A stretch of 64,000 nt of DNA from Phaeobacter gallaeciensis (GTDB lineage: Bacteria > Pseudomonadota > Alphaproteobacteria > Rhodobacterales > Rhodobacteraceae): positions 2,890,001 to 2,954,000 of the forward strand of contig NZ_CP015124.1 in the NCBI RefSeq assembly GCF_001678945.1. Reading direction: 5' to 3'. The notes under the pieces are model-generated. The model was not told the DNA's origin, searched no databases, and saw nothing but the letters and a program-made list of their open reading frames with translations. Numbering within the stretch: position 1 is the stretch's first letter; each line of letters opens with the position of its first letter. Below are positions 33,172 through 42,377 of the stretch, piece after piece. The position numbers and the translations under genes are program-made.

Positions 33172-34788
33172 ATGACAGTCTTTCAAAGCCGGATCAGCCC
33201 GGCCAGCGATGCCTTTCAGCAGAACCGCGCCGAGATGCTGGCGCTGGTGGATCGGATGCGCACATTGGAAGCCCGCGCGGCGGCGAAATCCGATGAGCGC
33301 CGCCCGGTCTTTGACAAACGCGGCCAGCTTTCTCCGCGCGAACGGATCTCGGCGCTCTTGGATCCCGGCATGCCCTTTGTCGAGCTTTACAACATGGCCT
33401 CATACCTCGTGGATGACCCGGACCCGGAGACCTCGATCCCCGGTGCCTCGATCATCACCGGGATCGGCTATGTCTCGGGTGTGCGCTGCATGGTCTTTGC
33501 CGATGATGCGGGGATCAATGCAGGGGCGATGACTGGAAAATCGGTGGACAAGGCGCTGGGCGCGCTGGAGATCGCGCATCGGCAGAAGCTGCCCTTTATC
33601 CATTTGGTCGAAAGCGCGGGCGCCGATCTGATGCGCTATACGGTGGAACTCTGGGCCCATGGCGGCGGCATGTTTGCGGGGCTTGCAAGGCTCTCGGCGG
33701 CGGGCATTCCGGTGATCACGGTGCTGCATGGCGCATCGACCGCCGGGGGCGCGTATCAGCCGGGACTGTCGGACTATGTGATCGGGGTCAAGGGCAACGG
33801 CATGGCGATGCTGGCGGGTGCCGCGCTGGTGCAGGCCGCCACCGGAGAGGTCGCCAAGGACGCCGACCTTGGCGGTGCCGAGATGCACGCCGAGGTGACC
33901 GGACTGGTGGAGTACCTCGCCGAGGATGACGCCCACGGGATCGAGATCGCCCGCGATGTGGTGGCGGGGCTGGGCTGGCCTTCGGGGGCTGCGCAGGTTC
34001 CAGACTATGATGCGCCGCAATACGACCCCGATGAACTGGCGGGCGTTGTGCCGGTCGATTACCGCAAACCCTACGACATGCGCGAGGTCGCGGCGCGGAT
34101 CGTGGATGGCTCGCGCCTTTTGGATTTCAAACCGGGCTATGGGCCTGCAACCCTGTGTCTGCAGGCGCGCATTATGGGGCAGCCCGTTGGGATCCTCGCC
34201 AACAACGGACCCATCGACCCGGACGGCGCCACCAAGGCGACGCATTTCCTGCAGGCGATGGATCAGGCGGGCACGCCGGTTGTCTTTCTGAACAACACCA
34301 CCGGCTACATGGTCGGCACCGAGTATGAGCGCGGCGGCATGATCAAGCATGGCTCCAAGATGATCCAGGCGGTCACCAATCTGCGGGTGCCCAAGATCTC
34401 GCTCTATGTAGGGGCCAGTTTCGGGGCCGGGAATTATGGCATGTGCGGCCATGCCTTTGGCGCCGACTTCTTGTTCACCTGGCCCAACGCGATGACCGGC
34501 GTGATGGGCGGGGAACAAGCCGCGCTGACCATGGAGCAGGTCGCCCGCCGCACCGCCGAACGCAAAGGGATTCCGGTGGATGAGGAACGACTTGCCGCCC
34601 AGCGGGCCAAGATCACAGCGCATTTCGACCGGCAATCGGACGCCTTTTACACCTCGGGGCATATGCTCGACATGGGGATGATCGATCCGCGCGACACACG
34701 CCGGGTGATCGGCTTTTGCCTTGCCACCTGCGCCGAAGGGCGGGCCCGCGATCTGCGGCCCAACGCCTTTGGCGTGGCGCGGGCATGA
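33172..34788 (+). CDS. Acyl-CoA carboxylase beta subunit (carboxyltransferase; MCC/AtuC-like)
   Basis: A 538-residue biotin-dependent carboxyltransferase. Two crotonase-like halves are present; the N-terminal half has GGGMFAGLARLSAAGIPVITVLHGASTAGGAYQPGLSD-type sequence near 160-200, and the C-terminal half has FLNNTTGYMVGTEYERGG and GNYGMCGHAF with the oxyanion glycines. The sequence looks closer to methylcrotonyl- or geranyl-CoA carboxylase than to propionyl-CoA carboxylase. It joins the biotin-carrying subunit encoded 14 bases downstream. Substrate specificity cannot be fixed without structure comparison. Confidence 0.88.
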   Translation: MTVFQSRISPASDAFQQNRAEMLALVDRMRTLEARAAAKSDERRPVFDKRGQLSPRERISALLDPGMPFVELYNMASYLVDDPDPETSIPGASIITGIGYVSGVRCMVFADDAGINAGAMTGKSVDKALGALEIAHRQKLPFIHLVESAGADLMRYTVELWAHGGGMFAGLARLSAAGIPVITVLHGASTAGGAYQPGLSDYVIGVKGNGMAMLAGAALVQAATGEVAKDADLGGAEMHAEVTGLVEYLAEDDAHGIEIARDVVAGLGWPSGAAQVPDYDAPQYDPDELAGVVPVDYRKPYDMREVAARIVDGSRLLDFKPGYGPATLCLQARIMGQPVGILANNGPIDPDGATKATHFLQAMDQAGTPVVFLNNTTGYMVGTEYERGGMIKHGSKMIQAVTNLRVPKISLYVGASFGAGNYGMCGHAFGADFLFTWPNAMTGVMGGEQAALTMEQVARRTAERKGIPVDEERLAAQRAKITAHFDRQSDAFYTSGHMLDMGMIDPRDTRRVIGFCLATCAEGRARDLRPNAFGVARA

Positions 34789-34802
34789 CGGGGGAGACGG
34801 AC

Positions 34803-36773
34803 ATGACACAGATCACATCACTCCTTGTGGCCAACCGGGGCGAGATCGCTCTGCGCATCATGAAAACCGCCCGCGCCATGGGCATCACCTGCATCGCGGT
34901 CCACACCGAGGCGGACGCGGGCAGCCCGCATGTGGCTTTTGCCGACCGCGCCATCTGCATTGGAGCGGGGCCTGTGGGCGACAGTTATCTTGCGGCGGAA
35001 AAACTGATCGCGGCAGCGCGGGAGGCGGGTGCGGATGCGGTGCATCCGGGCTATGGCTTCCTGTCGGAAAGCGCCGAATTCGCAAGCGCCTGCACAGGGG
35101 TGGGCCTCATCTTCATTGGCCCCGGTGCAGAGGCGATTGCGCTGATGGGCAATAAGGCTGCCGCGAAGCGCCGCATGATCGCGGCGGGGGTGCCTTGTGT
35201 GCCGGGATACGAGGGTGAAGACCAGTCGGCGGATGTCTTGGCGGCAGAGGCAGACCGCATCGGCTATCCGGTGATGATCAAGGCGGCAGCAGGTGGCGGC
35301 GGGCGAGGCATGCGTCTGGTGGAGGCACCAGCGGAGTTTGCAGGCGCATTGGGGCTGGCGCAAAGCGAGGCTTTGTCCGCCTTTGGATCAGACGAGGTGA
35401 TCCTGGAAAAGGCGGTGATCCGCCCGCGCCACGTGGAAATACAGGTCTTTGCCGACAGGGATGGCAACACGATCCATCTGGGCGAACGCGATTGTTCCGT
35501 GCAGCGCCGCCATCAAAAGGTGGTGGAGGAAGCGCCAAGCCCGGCGCTGGATGCGGATCTGCGCGCCCGCATGGGCGCCGCCGCCGTGGAGGCCGCCCGC
35601 GCCATTGGCTATGTCGGCGCCGGCACGGTGGAGTTCCTGCTGGACGACAGCGGTGCCTTCTACTTCCTTGAGATGAACACGCGTCTGCAGGTGGAGCACC
35701 CGGTCACCGAAATGGTCACCGGTCTGGATCTGGTGGCGCTGCAGATCCGCGTGGCGGGGGGGCAGCCCCTTGGGATCGTGCAAGAGGATGTAACCCTCTC
35801 GGGCCACGCCATCGAGGTGCGCCTTTACGCCGAAGACCCCGCGCAGGATTTTCTGCCGCAGGCCGGGCGCATTGCCCTCTGGCAGGCGCCGACGGGCGTG
35901 GGCATCCGCATCGATGCAGGGATTGTCAGCGGGCAGGAGGTCTCTCCCTATTATGATCCGATGCTGGCCAAGGTGATTGCCCATGGCGCGACCCGGGCCG
36001 AGGCTCTGGAACGGCTCATCGGCGCCCTGAAGGATCTCGCCCTCTTCGGCCCCGCCAGCAACCGCGACTTCCTGCTCAGGGTGCTGAGCCATCCGGAATT
36101 CGCCGCAGGCAAAGCGACGACCGGTTTTATTGCAGATCATCTGCCTGAGGATCTGACCACACTGCTCGGATCGGCGGAGATCGCCCTGGCAGCGGCGCTG
36201 ATCTACCGCGCCGATCAGGCTGCGGCGGCGCGGGCCAGCGGTGTGGCGCCCGAGCTTCTTGGCTGGTCCGCGCAAGGGGCTTTGCAATCGCGGATGAAGA
36301 TCGCCGCCGGTGAAGCGGTCCATGATCTGCGGCTCAGCGAGACGGGCGGTGTCTTGACCGTCGCAGGGGGGGAGTGGTCGCATCAGGTGACCGGGCTGGA
36401 CAGCGCGCTGCGCGTGGATGGCACCCGCGCGGATCTGCGGCACACTCATATGGAGGGCGACCGTCTTTTCCTGGCGACGGGCGCGCGCATTTTCGAGGTC
36501 ACGCGCATCCGCGCCGGGGCCAGCGCGGCAGCAGGAGAGGCTGATGGCCAGATCACCGCGCCGATGCATGGCGCGCTCTTGGAGGTCTGCGTCGCGGCGG
36601 GCGACAGTGTCACGCCGGGCAGCCGCCTCGCGGTGCTGGAGGCGATGAAGATGCAGCATGAAATCCTTGCCGCTGCTGCAGGCGTGGTGGCCGAGGTTCC
36701 GGTCGCTGCAGGCACACAGGTCAAGGCAGGCGATCTGTTGGTTTCCATCGACGTGGAAGGCGGCGCGGCATGA
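34803..36773 (+). CDS. Acyl-CoA carboxylase alpha subunit (biotin carboxylase + carrier)
   Basis: A 656-residue subunit with an N-terminal biotin carboxylase (LLVANRGEIALRI near 6; ATP-grasp loop AGGGGRGMR near 163; EMNTRLQVEHPVTE near 295) and a C-terminal biotinyl domain with EAMKMQ, where K616 is the biotinylated lysine about 40 residues from the end. It would carboxylate biotin with ATP and bicarbonate for the partner beta subunit. Its stop overlaps the nitronate monooxygenase start (ATGA). The length is typical for the methylcrotonyl/geranyl-CoA carboxylase alpha subunit. Confidence 0.93.
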   Translation: MTQITSLLVANRGEIALRIMKTARAMGITCIAVHTEADAGSPHVAFADRAICIGAGPVGDSYLAAEKLIAAAREAGADAVHPGYGFLSESAEFASACTGVGLIFIGPGAEAIALMGNKAAAKRRMIAAGVPCVPGYEGEDQSADVLAAEADRIGYPVMIKAAAGGGGRGMRLVEAPAEFAGALGLAQSEALSAFGSDEVILEKAVIRPRHVEIQVFADRDGNTIHLGERDCSVQRRHQKVVEEAPSPALDADLRARMGAAAVEAARAIGYVGAGTVEFLLDDSGAFYFLEMNTRLQVEHPVTEMVTGLDLVALQIRVAGGQPLGIVQEDVTLSGHAIEVRLYAEDPAQDFLPQAGRIALWQAPTGVGIRIDAGIVSGQEVSPYYDPMLAKVIAHGATRAEALERLIGALKDLALFGPASNRDFLLRVLSHPEFAAGKATTGFIADHLPEDLTTLLGSAEIALAAALIYRADQAAAARASGVAPELLGWSAQGALQSRMKIAAGEAVHDLRLSETGGVLTVAGGEWSHQVTGLDSALRVDGTRADLRHTHMEGDRLFLATGARIFEVTRIRAGASAAAGEADGQITAPMHGALLEVCVAAGDSVTPGSRLAVLEAMKMQHEILAAAAGVVAEVPVAAGTQVKAGDLLVSIDVEGGAA

Positions 36774-37912
36774 AATCGGATCTGTGCAAACAGCTTGGCA
36801 TTGAATTTCCGCTCTTTGCCTTTTCCCATTGCCGCGATGTGGTGGCCGCCGTCACCAATGCGGGCGGCATGGGCGTCTTTGGCGCCGCGATGATGAGCCC
36901 CGAGCAGCTTGAAGAGGAACTAAGCTGGATCGACGATCACGTGGACGGGCGACCCTATGGCGTCGATCTGATCGTGCCCAATAAGTTCGAGGCCAAGGGG
37001 CAGGACATTCCTGACGAACAGATCCTTGCCATGGTGCCCGAGGGGCATAAGGAATTCGCCGCCTCGGTGCTGCGCGACAAGGGCCTTGATCCCGGAGATC
37101 TGGACGCGCGGCGGCAGGAGCTGTTGGTCTTTCGCGACAATATCAGTGCGGACGGGGCACGACGCAGTCTGGAGGTCGCCTTTCGCCACCCCATCGCGCT
37201 GATTGCCAATGCGCTGGGCGTGCCGCCTGCCGATATGCTGGAGATGGGCAAGGCGCATGGGGTTGCCGTGGCTGCGTTGGTCGGTACCGCACAGCACGCC
37301 CGCGCGCAGGTCGCTGCCGGGGTGGATATCATCGTCGCCGCAGGCGGAGAGGCCGGCGGGCACACGGGTGAGATTTCCACCATGGTGCTGGTGCCCGAGG
37401 TGGTTCAGTCCATCGCCGATATGGGCGCTGATGTGCCCGTGCTGGCGGCGGGCGGCATCGCCAGCGGTGCGCAGATGGCGGGCGCCATGGCGATGGGGGC
37501 GGCAGGGGCCTGGTGCGGCTCGGTCTGGCTGACGACCGCCGAGGCGGAGACCAACCCGGTGGTGAAGGAAAAGATGCTGGCGGCCAGCAGCGCCGATACG
37601 GTGCGGGCGCGGTCGCGCACCGGCAAGCCCTCGCGCCAGCTGGTCAGCGGCTGGACCGAGGCCTGGGAGGGGAAAGGCGCGCCCAAACCGCTGCCGATGC
37701 CCTTGCAGACGCTGGTATCTGAACCGGCGCTGGCGCGGATCGACCAGCTGAGCCAGACAGGCGACGCAGGCGCGCAGGAGCTGGCCACCTATTGGGTCGG
37801 GCAGGGCGTTGGTCTGATGACGCAGGCCATGTCCGCAGGCGCGGTGGTGCAGGCCTTCAAGGAGGATTTCCTGCGTGGCTATGAGCGGCTTCAGGCGGCG
37901 CTGGAAGGGTGA
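36770..37912 (+). CDS. Nitronate monooxygenase family (2-nitropropane dioxygenase-like) flavoprotein
   Basis: A 380-residue TIM-barrel FMN protein. It begins with IEFPLFAFSHCRDVVAAVTNAGGMGVFGA and has AGVDIIVAAGGEAGGHTGEISTM and VLAAGGIASGAQMAGAMAMGA, the phosphate-binding loops of the NMO/enoyl-ACP-reductase-II family. Coupling by ATGA to a carboxylase suggests a role in CoA-ester oxidation or reduction, rather than in nitroalkane defence, but this is inference. It is convergent with the GNAT gene after an 18-base gap. Confidence 0.85.
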   Translation: MKSDLCKQLGIEFPLFAFSHCRDVVAAVTNAGGMGVFGAAMMSPEQLEEELSWIDDHVDGRPYGVDLIVPNKFEAKGQDIPDEQILAMVPEGHKEFAASVLRDKGLDPGDLDARRQELLVFRDNISADGARRSLEVAFRHPIALIANALGVPPADMLEMGKAHGVAVAALVGTAQHARAQVAAGVDIIVAAGGEAGGHTGEISTMVLVPEVVQSIADMGADVPVLAAGGIASGAQMAGAMAMGAAGAWCGSVWLTTAEAETNPVVKEKMLAASSADTVRARSRTGKPSRQLVSGWTEAWEGKGAPKPLPMPLQTLVSEPALARIDQLSQTGDAGAQELATYWVGQGVGLMTQAMSAGAVVQAFKEDFLRGYERLQAALEG

Positions 37913-37930
37913 GGCAAGGCGCTGGAGCGG

Positions 37931-38467
37931 TCAGTCGCCGGTGTAGTGCAGCACCGTGTTGGGATAGCCGGTGCCGTCGATCTCAAAGACGGTTTCGCCA
38001 ACCGAGGCAAATCCCTGACGGTGATAAAACCCGATGGCGGGAGTGTTTTCGGAGTTCGTGGAGAGCCACGGCGCGCCCAATCCCTTGGCGCGGCAATGGT
38101 CCAGCCCGGCCCGCAACAGCGCCTGTCCGATGCCTCGCCCGTGGTGGCGCGGCTGCACGTAAAGGGTTGTGATCTCGGTCTTCGCGCCGCCGACTGGTGA
38201 GGGGCGATCTTCGGTGATCCGGATATAACCATCGATCCCGACCCGGTTCTGCGACACGATCAGCGTCTCACCCGGGTCCTGCAGCAGCGCGGCGAAATGG
38301 GCGGGGGTAAAGGTCTCCAGCACAAAGGTGGCAAAGGTGTCATTAACGCCTTCGCGCAGGTAGGTGCCGGTCCAGACCTCGATCGACAGCGCCGCCAGCG
38401 CGGCGCAATCGGTGGTTTTTGCCGGGCGCAGCTGCAGGAGGTGTTTGGTTTGGGGCTTTGCGGACAT
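37931..38467 (-). CDS. GNAT family N-acetyltransferase
   Basis: A 178-residue GNAT. The acetyl-CoA motif is RHHGRGIGQALLRA, preceded by ITTLYVQP and followed by GFYHRQGFASVGETVF. These are standard family A and B motifs. The start at ATG 38467 is preferred to an upstream frame extension. The substrate is unknown. It lies alone between convergent and divergent neighbours. Confidence 0.85.
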   Translation of the reverse strand: MSAKPQTKHLLQLRPAKTTDCAALAALSIEVWTGTYLREGVNDTFATFVLETFTPAHFAALLQDPGETLIVSQNRVGIDGYIRITEDRPSPVGGAKTEITTLYVQPRHHGRGIGQALLRAGLDHCRAKGLGAPWLSTNSENTPAIGFYHRQGFASVGETVFEIDGTGYPNTVLHYTGD

Positions 38468-38682
38468 GGGGTCTTTCCGTTTTCTGTCTGCGCATCCGTT
38501 GCGCCGCAACAGGGATCACATCCCGGCAGCGGTGGAAATGGCGCGCCTGCATTTCGCGCTGCGGTTGCGGCGCGGCGGCAACAGGCCGTGCGCTCTGATC
38601 TTAGGCTTTTGCGGCTGGCCTTCTTGCTTCACCTGTTTAATAGTTTGCTGACAAATCGCGGAGCAACGGGAGGGGAGCGCCG

Positions 38683-40323
38683 ATGAATATTCTCTACATC
38701 ATGTTTGACCAGTTGAGGTTCGATTACCTCAGCTGTGCGGGGCACCCTCATCTGCAGACGCCGCATATCGATGCGCTGGCAGCAAAGGGCGTGCGCTTTA
38801 CCCGCGCCTATGTGCAGTCGCCGACCTGCGGCTCGTCGCGGATGTCCAGCTATACCGGGCGCTATCCTTCCAGCCACGGGGTGCAGTTCAACGGCTATCC
38901 CCTGCGGGTTGGGGAATGGACTATGGGCGATCACCTGCGCCGTGCCGGGATGGGCTGCCATCTGATCGGCAAGACCCATATGGTGGCCGATGCCGACGGG
39001 ATGGAGCGTCTGGGGCTGGCGCCCGACAGTGTGATCGGCGTGCGGCAGAGCGAATGCGGCTTTGATCCATTTATCCGCGACGACGGGCTTTGGGCCGAGG
39101 GGCCCGATGGGTTCTACGACGCCAAGCGCAGCCCGTATAACGAATACCTGAAATCCAAGGGCTATCCTGGCGAAAACCCATGGAACGACTTTGCCAATGC
39201 CGGGGTCGAGGGCAACGACGTCGCCTCGGGCTGGTTCATGGTCAATGCCGACAAGCCCGCCAATATCGCCGAAGAAGACAGCGAAACCCCCTGGCTGACC
39301 ACCCAGGCGATGGAGTTTATCACTCAGGCTGAGGCGAAGGGTGATCAGCCCTGGTGCGCGCATCTGAGTTATATCAAGCCACATTGGCCCTATATCGTTC
39401 CGGCGCCCTATCACGACATGTACGGCCCCGAACACGTGCTGCCTGCGGTGCGTTCGGAAGCGGAGCGGGAAGATCCGCATCCGGTCTTTGGCGGCATGAT
39501 GAACAACCGGATCGGCAAGACATTCTCGCGTGATGAAGTGCGCGAGCGGGTGATCCCCGCCTACATGGGGCTGATCAAGCAGGCTGACGACCAGATGGGT
39601 CGGCTGTTCGCCTGGCTAGAAGAGACCGGGCGCATGAAGGACACGATGATCGTGGTGACCTCAGATCACGGCGATTATCTGGGTGATCACTGGATGGGCG
39701 AGAAGAACCTGTTTCACGAACCGTCGATCAAGGTGCCGCTGATCATCTACGATCCGCGCGCCGAGGCCGATGTCACCCGGGGCACTACCTGTGATGAGCT
39801 GGTGGAGGCGATCGACCTGTTGCCCACCTTCCTTGAGGTCGCAGGCGGCGCTCCGGCGCCGCATATCCTGGAGGGACGCTCACTGATGCCGCTGCTGCGC
39901 GGGGAGGAAACCGAGTGGCGCGATCACGCGGTGGCGGAATTCGATTACGCCACCAACCCGATCTGCGAAACGCTGGGGCTGGCGCCAAAGGATGCGCGGC
40001 TGTTCATGGTTGTGGACCGGCGCTGGAAGTTCATGCATGCCGAAGGTGGCCTGCGCCCGATGCTGTTCGATCTGGAAACCGACCCGGACGAGCTGGTGGA
40101 TCTGGGCGCCAGCGCCGAGCATGCCGAGGTGATCGACCTGATGTACGACCGGTTGCTGGCCTGGGGGCTGCGCATGTCCCAGCGCATCACCCTGTCGGAT
40201 GAACAGATTGCCGCACGCCGTGGCAAGGCGCCGCGCAAGGGCATCCTGCTGGGCGTCTATGAACCGGATGAGCTGGCGCCCGAGCTGACAGCGAAATACC
40301 GGGGCGCTGTTCCGTCAGAGTAG
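38683..40323 (+). CDS. Sulfatase / alkaline-phosphatase superfamily hydrolase
   Basis: A 546-residue arylsulfatase-like or phosphonate-monoester-hydrolase-like enzyme. N-terminal MFDQLRFDYLSC supplies a metal Asp. The nucleophile motif is C49-G-S-S-R53-M-S-S-Y-T-G-R; C49 should be the formylglycine precursor, but Ser replaces the Pro of CxPxR. Later VTSDHGDYLGDH provides metal-binding Asp and His, and EKNLFHEPSIKVPLIIYDP the conserved Lys/His region. There is no signal peptide, so it acts in the cytosol. Its ribosome site is strong (GGGAGGGGAG). It precedes the DUF2834 and GntR genes. Confidence 0.85.
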   Translation: MNILYIMFDQLRFDYLSCAGHPHLQTPHIDALAAKGVRFTRAYVQSPTCGSSRMSSYTGRYPSSHGVQFNGYPLRVGEWTMGDHLRRAGMGCHLIGKTHMVADADGMERLGLAPDSVIGVRQSECGFDPFIRDDGLWAEGPDGFYDAKRSPYNEYLKSKGYPGENPWNDFANAGVEGNDVASGWFMVNADKPANIAEEDSETPWLTTQAMEFITQAEAKGDQPWCAHLSYIKPHWPYIVPAPYHDMYGPEHVLPAVRSEAEREDPHPVFGGMMNNRIGKTFSRDEVRERVIPAYMGLIKQADDQMGRLFAWLEETGRMKDTMIVVTSDHGDYLGDHWMGEKNLFHEPSIKVPLIIYDPRAEADVTRGTTCDELVEAIDLLPTFLEVAGGAPAPHILEGRSLMPLLRGEETEWRDHAVAEFDYATNPICETLGLAPKDARLFMVVDRRWKFMHAEGGLRPMLFDLETDPDELVDLGASAEHAEVIDLMYDRLLAWGLRMSQRITLSDEQIAARRGKAPRKGILLGVYEPDELAPELTAKYRGAVPSE

Positions 40324-40338
40324 GGCAGGGAATACGGG

Positions 40339-40417
40339 GAGGCTCCCGCCCGGCCGGGTCCTTTTGAAAAAGGACGCAGGCCCGTTGGGCCGGGCGCCGC
40401 GCAGGGCGCGGCGCTGC
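40339..40417. repeat. GC-rich palindromic intergenic repeat, family 2
   Basis: After the sulfatase stop come GGGGAGGCTCCCGCCCGG, TCCTTTTGAAAAAGGA (a perfect 6-bp hairpin) and CCCGTTGGGCCGGGCGCC with a GGCGCGGCGCTGC arm, in the family-2 order. Confidence 0.55.
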
Positions 40418-40523
40418 ACCGTGCAAAGCACGGTGCCATGCCCAAGGCCTCCAGGGACGACCCGGCCCCGCCGGTTGACCTGCGGGCGCGGGAGCCTGCG
40501 CTCCCTTCGTGAGGAGAAATCAC

Positions 40524-40838
40524 ATGCGCACATTCTATGCCGTTTCAGCCATCATCGGCACGTTGGTGCCTTGGCTGTTCTTCGGCTCCTTCTTTGCCCT
40601 CAACGGGATTGATATCCCGGCCTTTCTGCGTGGGTTGTTTGCCAATGGCGCGGCGGCAGGGTTCTCTGCCGATGTCCTGCTGTCGATGCTGGTGTTCTGG
40701 GTCTGGAGCTGGCGGGACGCCCGCGATCTGGGCCTGCGCCGCTGGTGGTTGGTCCTACCTGCAGGCTGCACCGTCGGGCTATCCCTTGCACTGCCGCTGT
40801 ATCTCTGGATGCGCGAAGGGCGGATGGGCCCGGCCTGA
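40524..40838 (+). CDS. DUF2834 family small membrane protein
   Basis: A 104-residue protein with three predicted membrane segments (about 4-24, 43-60, 76-96) and the arrangement AIIGTLVPWLFFGSFF, LLSMLVFWVWSWRDARDLGLRRWW, LPAGCTVGLSLALPLYLWMRE that typifies DUF2834. The ATG at 40524 follows GAGGAG by seven bases. The function is unknown; its place between sulfatase and GntR genes gives little guidance. Confidence 0.82.
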   Translation: MRTFYAVSAIIGTLVPWLFFGSFFALNGIDIPAFLRGLFANGAAAGFSADVLLSMLVFWVWSWRDARDLGLRRWWLVLPAGCTVGLSLALPLYLWMREGRMGPA

Positions 40839-40933
40839 TCTTGTCAGACTGCCGGGGCCGGGCGCCGTTGCCTCTGGCCGGGGGGCACCCTATCCTGCGG
40901 CCAAAGCCAAAGAGGCGGGAGAACGGAACAGGC

Positions 40934-41584
40934 ATGGCCGGGCAGAGCGAGCAGCTACTCAACGCGATCCTCAGCGATATCGACGCCGGGCGGCTGAGCC
41001 CGGGCGATGTGCTGGACGAAGCGGGTCTTGTGGCCCGCCACAATGTCTCGCGCACGCCTGTGCGCGAGGTATTGATCCAGCTGGAAACCGCCGGGCTGAT
41101 CCGCCGCCTGCCGAGGAAGGGCGCGGTGCTGTTCAAACCGACGCTGGAGGAGTTCCTCGCCATCCTCGAAGTGCACGCCAAGCTGGAAGGACAGGCCGCG
41201 GGCCTTGCCGCGCGCCGCATGACCAAGGCGCAAGCCGCGGAACTGGAGCGTATTGTTTCTGCCTGCGAGGCGCACGCGGCCGAGAAGGGCGACGGCGATC
41301 CCGATGGTTACTATCAGCTAAACCTGCGCTTTCACGAGGTGATCGCGCTCGGCTCGGGCAATCCCTTCCTTGTGGAGATGATCAAGACGAACGCGCGCAA
41401 GCTGATGGCCTATTACCGGGCGCGCTATCGCTATCCCGGTTCCATCGCGCAATCGGCCAAGGACCACCGCAGGCTGGCTGGGTTGATTGAGGCGCATGAC
41501 AGCGCAGCAGCGGAGGCCGAGATGGCCGCTCATGTGCAATTTGATCAGGTCACGGTGATGGATCTCTTGGCGGCGCTGGGCTGA
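40934..41584 (+). CDS. GntR-family (FadR/VanR subgroup) transcription regulator
   Basis: A 216-residue regulator. The N-terminal winged helix has EAGLVARHNVSRTPVREVLIQLETAGLIRRLPRKGAVL, the standard GntR pattern. The C-terminal helical FCD domain has a metal-site-like set of Asp, His residues (LNLRFHEVIA; HRRLAGLIEAHD). It is likely to control the adjacent amidotransferase/P450/GS-like genes in response to a carboxylate-containing ligand; this is inferred from position. It is convergent with the amidotransferase gene. Confidence 0.88.
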   Translation: MAGQSEQLLNAILSDIDAGRLSPGDVLDEAGLVARHNVSRTPVREVLIQLETAGLIRRLPRKGAVLFKPTLEEFLAILEVHAKLEGQAAGLAARRMTKAQAAELERIVSACEAHAAEKGDGDPDGYYQLNLRFHEVIALGSGNPFLVEMIKTNARKLMAYYRARYRYPGSIAQSAKDHRRLAGLIEAHDSAAAEAEMAAHVQFDQVTVMDLLAALG

Positions 41585-41590
41585 GCTGCC

Positions 41591-42298
41591 TCAGCCGATG
41601 CCCTGCTCGAAGAACCGCGCCAGCGCCTCGGTGAAGCGGGCCTGATCAGATGTCTCCGCAAGGCTTGCCACAGCCTGCGCATGCACATCTTCCGGCAACA
41701 TGCCCTTCATTTCCTCGGTCAGGGCGGTGATGAAGACATGGCTCATTTCCGGGTGATGCTGGGTGGTCCAGATGTGGCGGCCGATGGTGAACCCCGCGAT
41801 CATGCCGTTGCTGGTGGCTGTCCGCACCGCGCCCTGCGGCATGGCGCAGACGCATTCCTTGTGAGACCCATAAAGGCGCAGGGGATCCGGCAGCTCCCGC
41901 GCCCAGGGCGGGGTGTTTTGCAAGGCGTTGAGCGTCAGCCCCTGCACCCAGCCGCAGGGGTTGACGCCAAGGCTGCCGCCAAGGGCAAGTGCCACGGCCT
42001 GATGGCCAAAACAGGCGCCGAACAGCGGCTGTTTGCGGGTGTTCATGTCTCGAATCAGATCCATCAGCGGTGCGATCCAGGGCAGATCATCGCGGACCGA
42101 GGCCGGGCTGCCGGTAATCATCGCACCGTCAAAATCCGCGATGTCCTTGGGGAACACGCCATCCTTTACCGAAAAGACCGAAACGTCCCAGCCGGGGCGG
42201 GCCATGTGGATGAGGTCCGCGAACTTTTCTCCATCCTTGGGGTGGTGCGCGGCAAAGTCGCTCTCGTCCGTGTTGGTCATCAGAATGGCCAAGTGCAT
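41591..42298 (-). CDS. Class I glutamine amidotransferase-like hydrolase
   Basis: A 235-residue single-domain GATase. The nucleophile elbow GACFGHQ gives the catalytic Cys, and HHPEM gives the catalytic His-x-Glu. No synthetase domain is attached. This form is found in gamma-glutamyl hydrolases such as PuuD and in the gamma-glutamylanilide hydrolases of aniline catabolism, as well as in GMP-synthase-like proteins. It is divergent from the P450, with which it shares a 79-base promoter region. With the GS-like ligase at 43817 it could remove a glutamyl group after oxidation. Confidence 0.83.
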   Translation of the reverse strand: MHLAILMTNTDESDFAAHHPKDGEKFADLIHMARPGWDVSVFSVKDGVFPKDIADFDGAMITGSPASVRDDLPWIAPLMDLIRDMNTRKQPLFGACFGHQAVALALGGSLGVNPCGWVQGLTLNALQNTPPWARELPDPLRLYGSHKECVCAMPQGAVRTATSNGMIAGFTIGRHIWTTQHHPEMSHVFITALTEEMKGMLPEDVHAQAVASLAETSDQARFTEALARFFEQGIG

Positions 42299-42377
42299 GA
42301 TATGACTCGCAAGATTTTCGTTTACATATTTATGAGGTCTAATAATATACACAAAGCAACCATTCGGGAAGCCCCTC

